NCBI RefSeq assembly: GCF_009756665.1
Contig: NZ_CP037953.1
Coordinates: 2,604,001-2,668,000, forward strand
DNA from: Permianibacter aggregans
GTDB lineage: Bacteria > Pseudomonadota > Gammaproteobacteria > Enterobacterales > Permianibacteraceae
Direction of reading: 5' to 3'
DNA: 64,000 bases
Part shown: positions 63,627 to 64,000 of the stretch, piece after piece
Layout of the letters: every line of letters starts with the position of its first letter
Position numbering within the stretch: position 1 is the first letter of the stretch
Made by a program: the position numbers and the translations under genes
The notes under the pieces: generated by a model
Told to the model about the DNA's origin: nothing
Databases searched by the model: none
What the model saw: the letters and a program-made list of their open reading frames with translations, nothing else

Positions 63627-64000
63627 ATGAAAACCCATCGCGTCGTCGTTACCGGCATGGCCGGTATCACCAGTCTCGGTAGCGACTGGCAAAGCATTGC
63701 TGACCATATTCAGCAAAAGCGCAGCGGCATTCGCTATATGCCGGATTGGGAACGCTTTGATGGGTTGAATACTCGCCTCGGTGGTCCGGTCGCTGATTTT
63801 GTTTTGCCCTCGCATTATTCCCGCAAGAAAACGCGCAGCATGGGCCGGGTCAGTCAGTTGGCCACGGTGGCCACCGAAAACGCGCTGCGTGATGCGGGTT
63901 TGCTCGACGACGAATCGATCAAAGACGGACGCATGGGCATTTCCTATGGTGCTTCGGCTGGCAGCATGGAGCCGATCAAACATTTCGGTAATATGCTCAA
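63627..64000 (+). CDS. apeR: Beta-ketoacyl synthase, partial at window edge (ApeR-like)
   Basis: The start of a second ketosynthase runs off the right edge: 124 complete codons from ATG 63627 (RVVVTGMAGITSLGSDWQSI, then MGISYGASAGSMEP). The catalytic Cys lies outside. It is the homodimeric ketosynthase expected at the end of an aryl polyene operon. Confidence 0.87.
   Translation, partial: MKTHRVVVTGMAGITSLGSDWQSIADHIQQKRSGIRYMPDWERFDGLNTRLGGPVADFVLPSHYSRKKTRSMGRVSQLATVATENALRDAGLLDDESIKDGRMGISYGASAGSMEPIKHFGNML

Noticed and set aside
1-64000. CRISPR arrays, tRNA, rRNA and prophage
   Set aside because: No regularly spaced repeats, tRNA-like cloverleaf signatures, rRNA or phage structural genes were seen.

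Overview
The window is a gammaproteobacterial chromosome segment. Support comes from OxyR with cysteines at the E. coli positions 199 and 208, an rpoH/ftsE/ftsX group, Rsd, UbiH, and the zapA - 6S RNA - ygfA arrangement typical of this class. I cannot name the genus. Genes are dense and ordinary in composition. The main non-coding stretches (6.0-6.7, 15.9-16.8, 19.2-19.9 and 43.98-44.77 kb) hold dispersed repeats, an insertion sequence or a small ORF.

Layout. 0-2.6 kb: the start of a response regulator leaving the window, then oxyR divergent from a peroxiredoxin/AhpD pair, with an OxyR-type site between them. 2.7-7.9 kb: rdgC, srkA-like kinase, MATE exporter, a 330-bp dispersed repeat, metK. 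8.1-12.1 kb: the most unusual locus, two tandem tetrapyrrole-methylase-fold enzymes that look like borosin (peptide backbone alpha-N-methylating) enzymes, a 107-residue protein that looks like their split precursor, and a TPR histidine kinase in the same operon. metK, which makes SAM, is divergently adjacent. 12.3-15.9 kb: a four-gene TRAP transporter. 16.8-19.2 kb: aroQ-accB-accC. 19.65-21.0 kb: an IS110/IS1111-type element whose transposase carries two frameshifts. 21.1-28.2 kb: fatty-acid desaturase, EAL/HDOD protein, an ABC exporter with a permease-GldG fusion, mutM and two small genes. 28.2-35.9 kb: DesR/DesK-like two-component pair, FKBP isomerase, DUF962 protein, Rsd, PAS kinase, solute-binding lipoprotein, TPR protein. 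36.1-40.8 kb: rpoH with a CIRCE-like operator, mscS, an AAA protein with a changed Walker A, ftsX and ftsE. 40.9-48.8 kb: DUF418 protein, ada, AhpD-like protein, a 54-residue membrane ORF, ygfA, 6S RNA, zapA, a ZapB-like coiled coil, pepP, ubiH.

48.8-64 kb: an almost complete aryl polyene (APE) operon, running off the right edge inside the last ketosynthase. It encodes chain-length factor, methyltransferase, acyltransferases, two ACPs, acyl-ACP ligase, two dehydratases, ketoreductase, ketosynthases, thioesterase, LolA-like carrier, MMPL exporter and a lipoprotein. An aromatic amino-acid ammonia-lyase in the middle can supply a cinnamate or coumarate starter. Most junctions overlap by four bases (ATGA/GTGA), pointing to one translationally coupled operon.

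The candidate undescribed system is the two-methyltransferase split borosin locus (8136-10102) with its co-transcribed sensor kinase. Secondary leads are the CIRCE-like element before rpoH, a three-hairpin module with conserved loops and changing stems inserted in two unrelated repeats, and the K-to-M Walker A AAA protein between ftsX and mscS.
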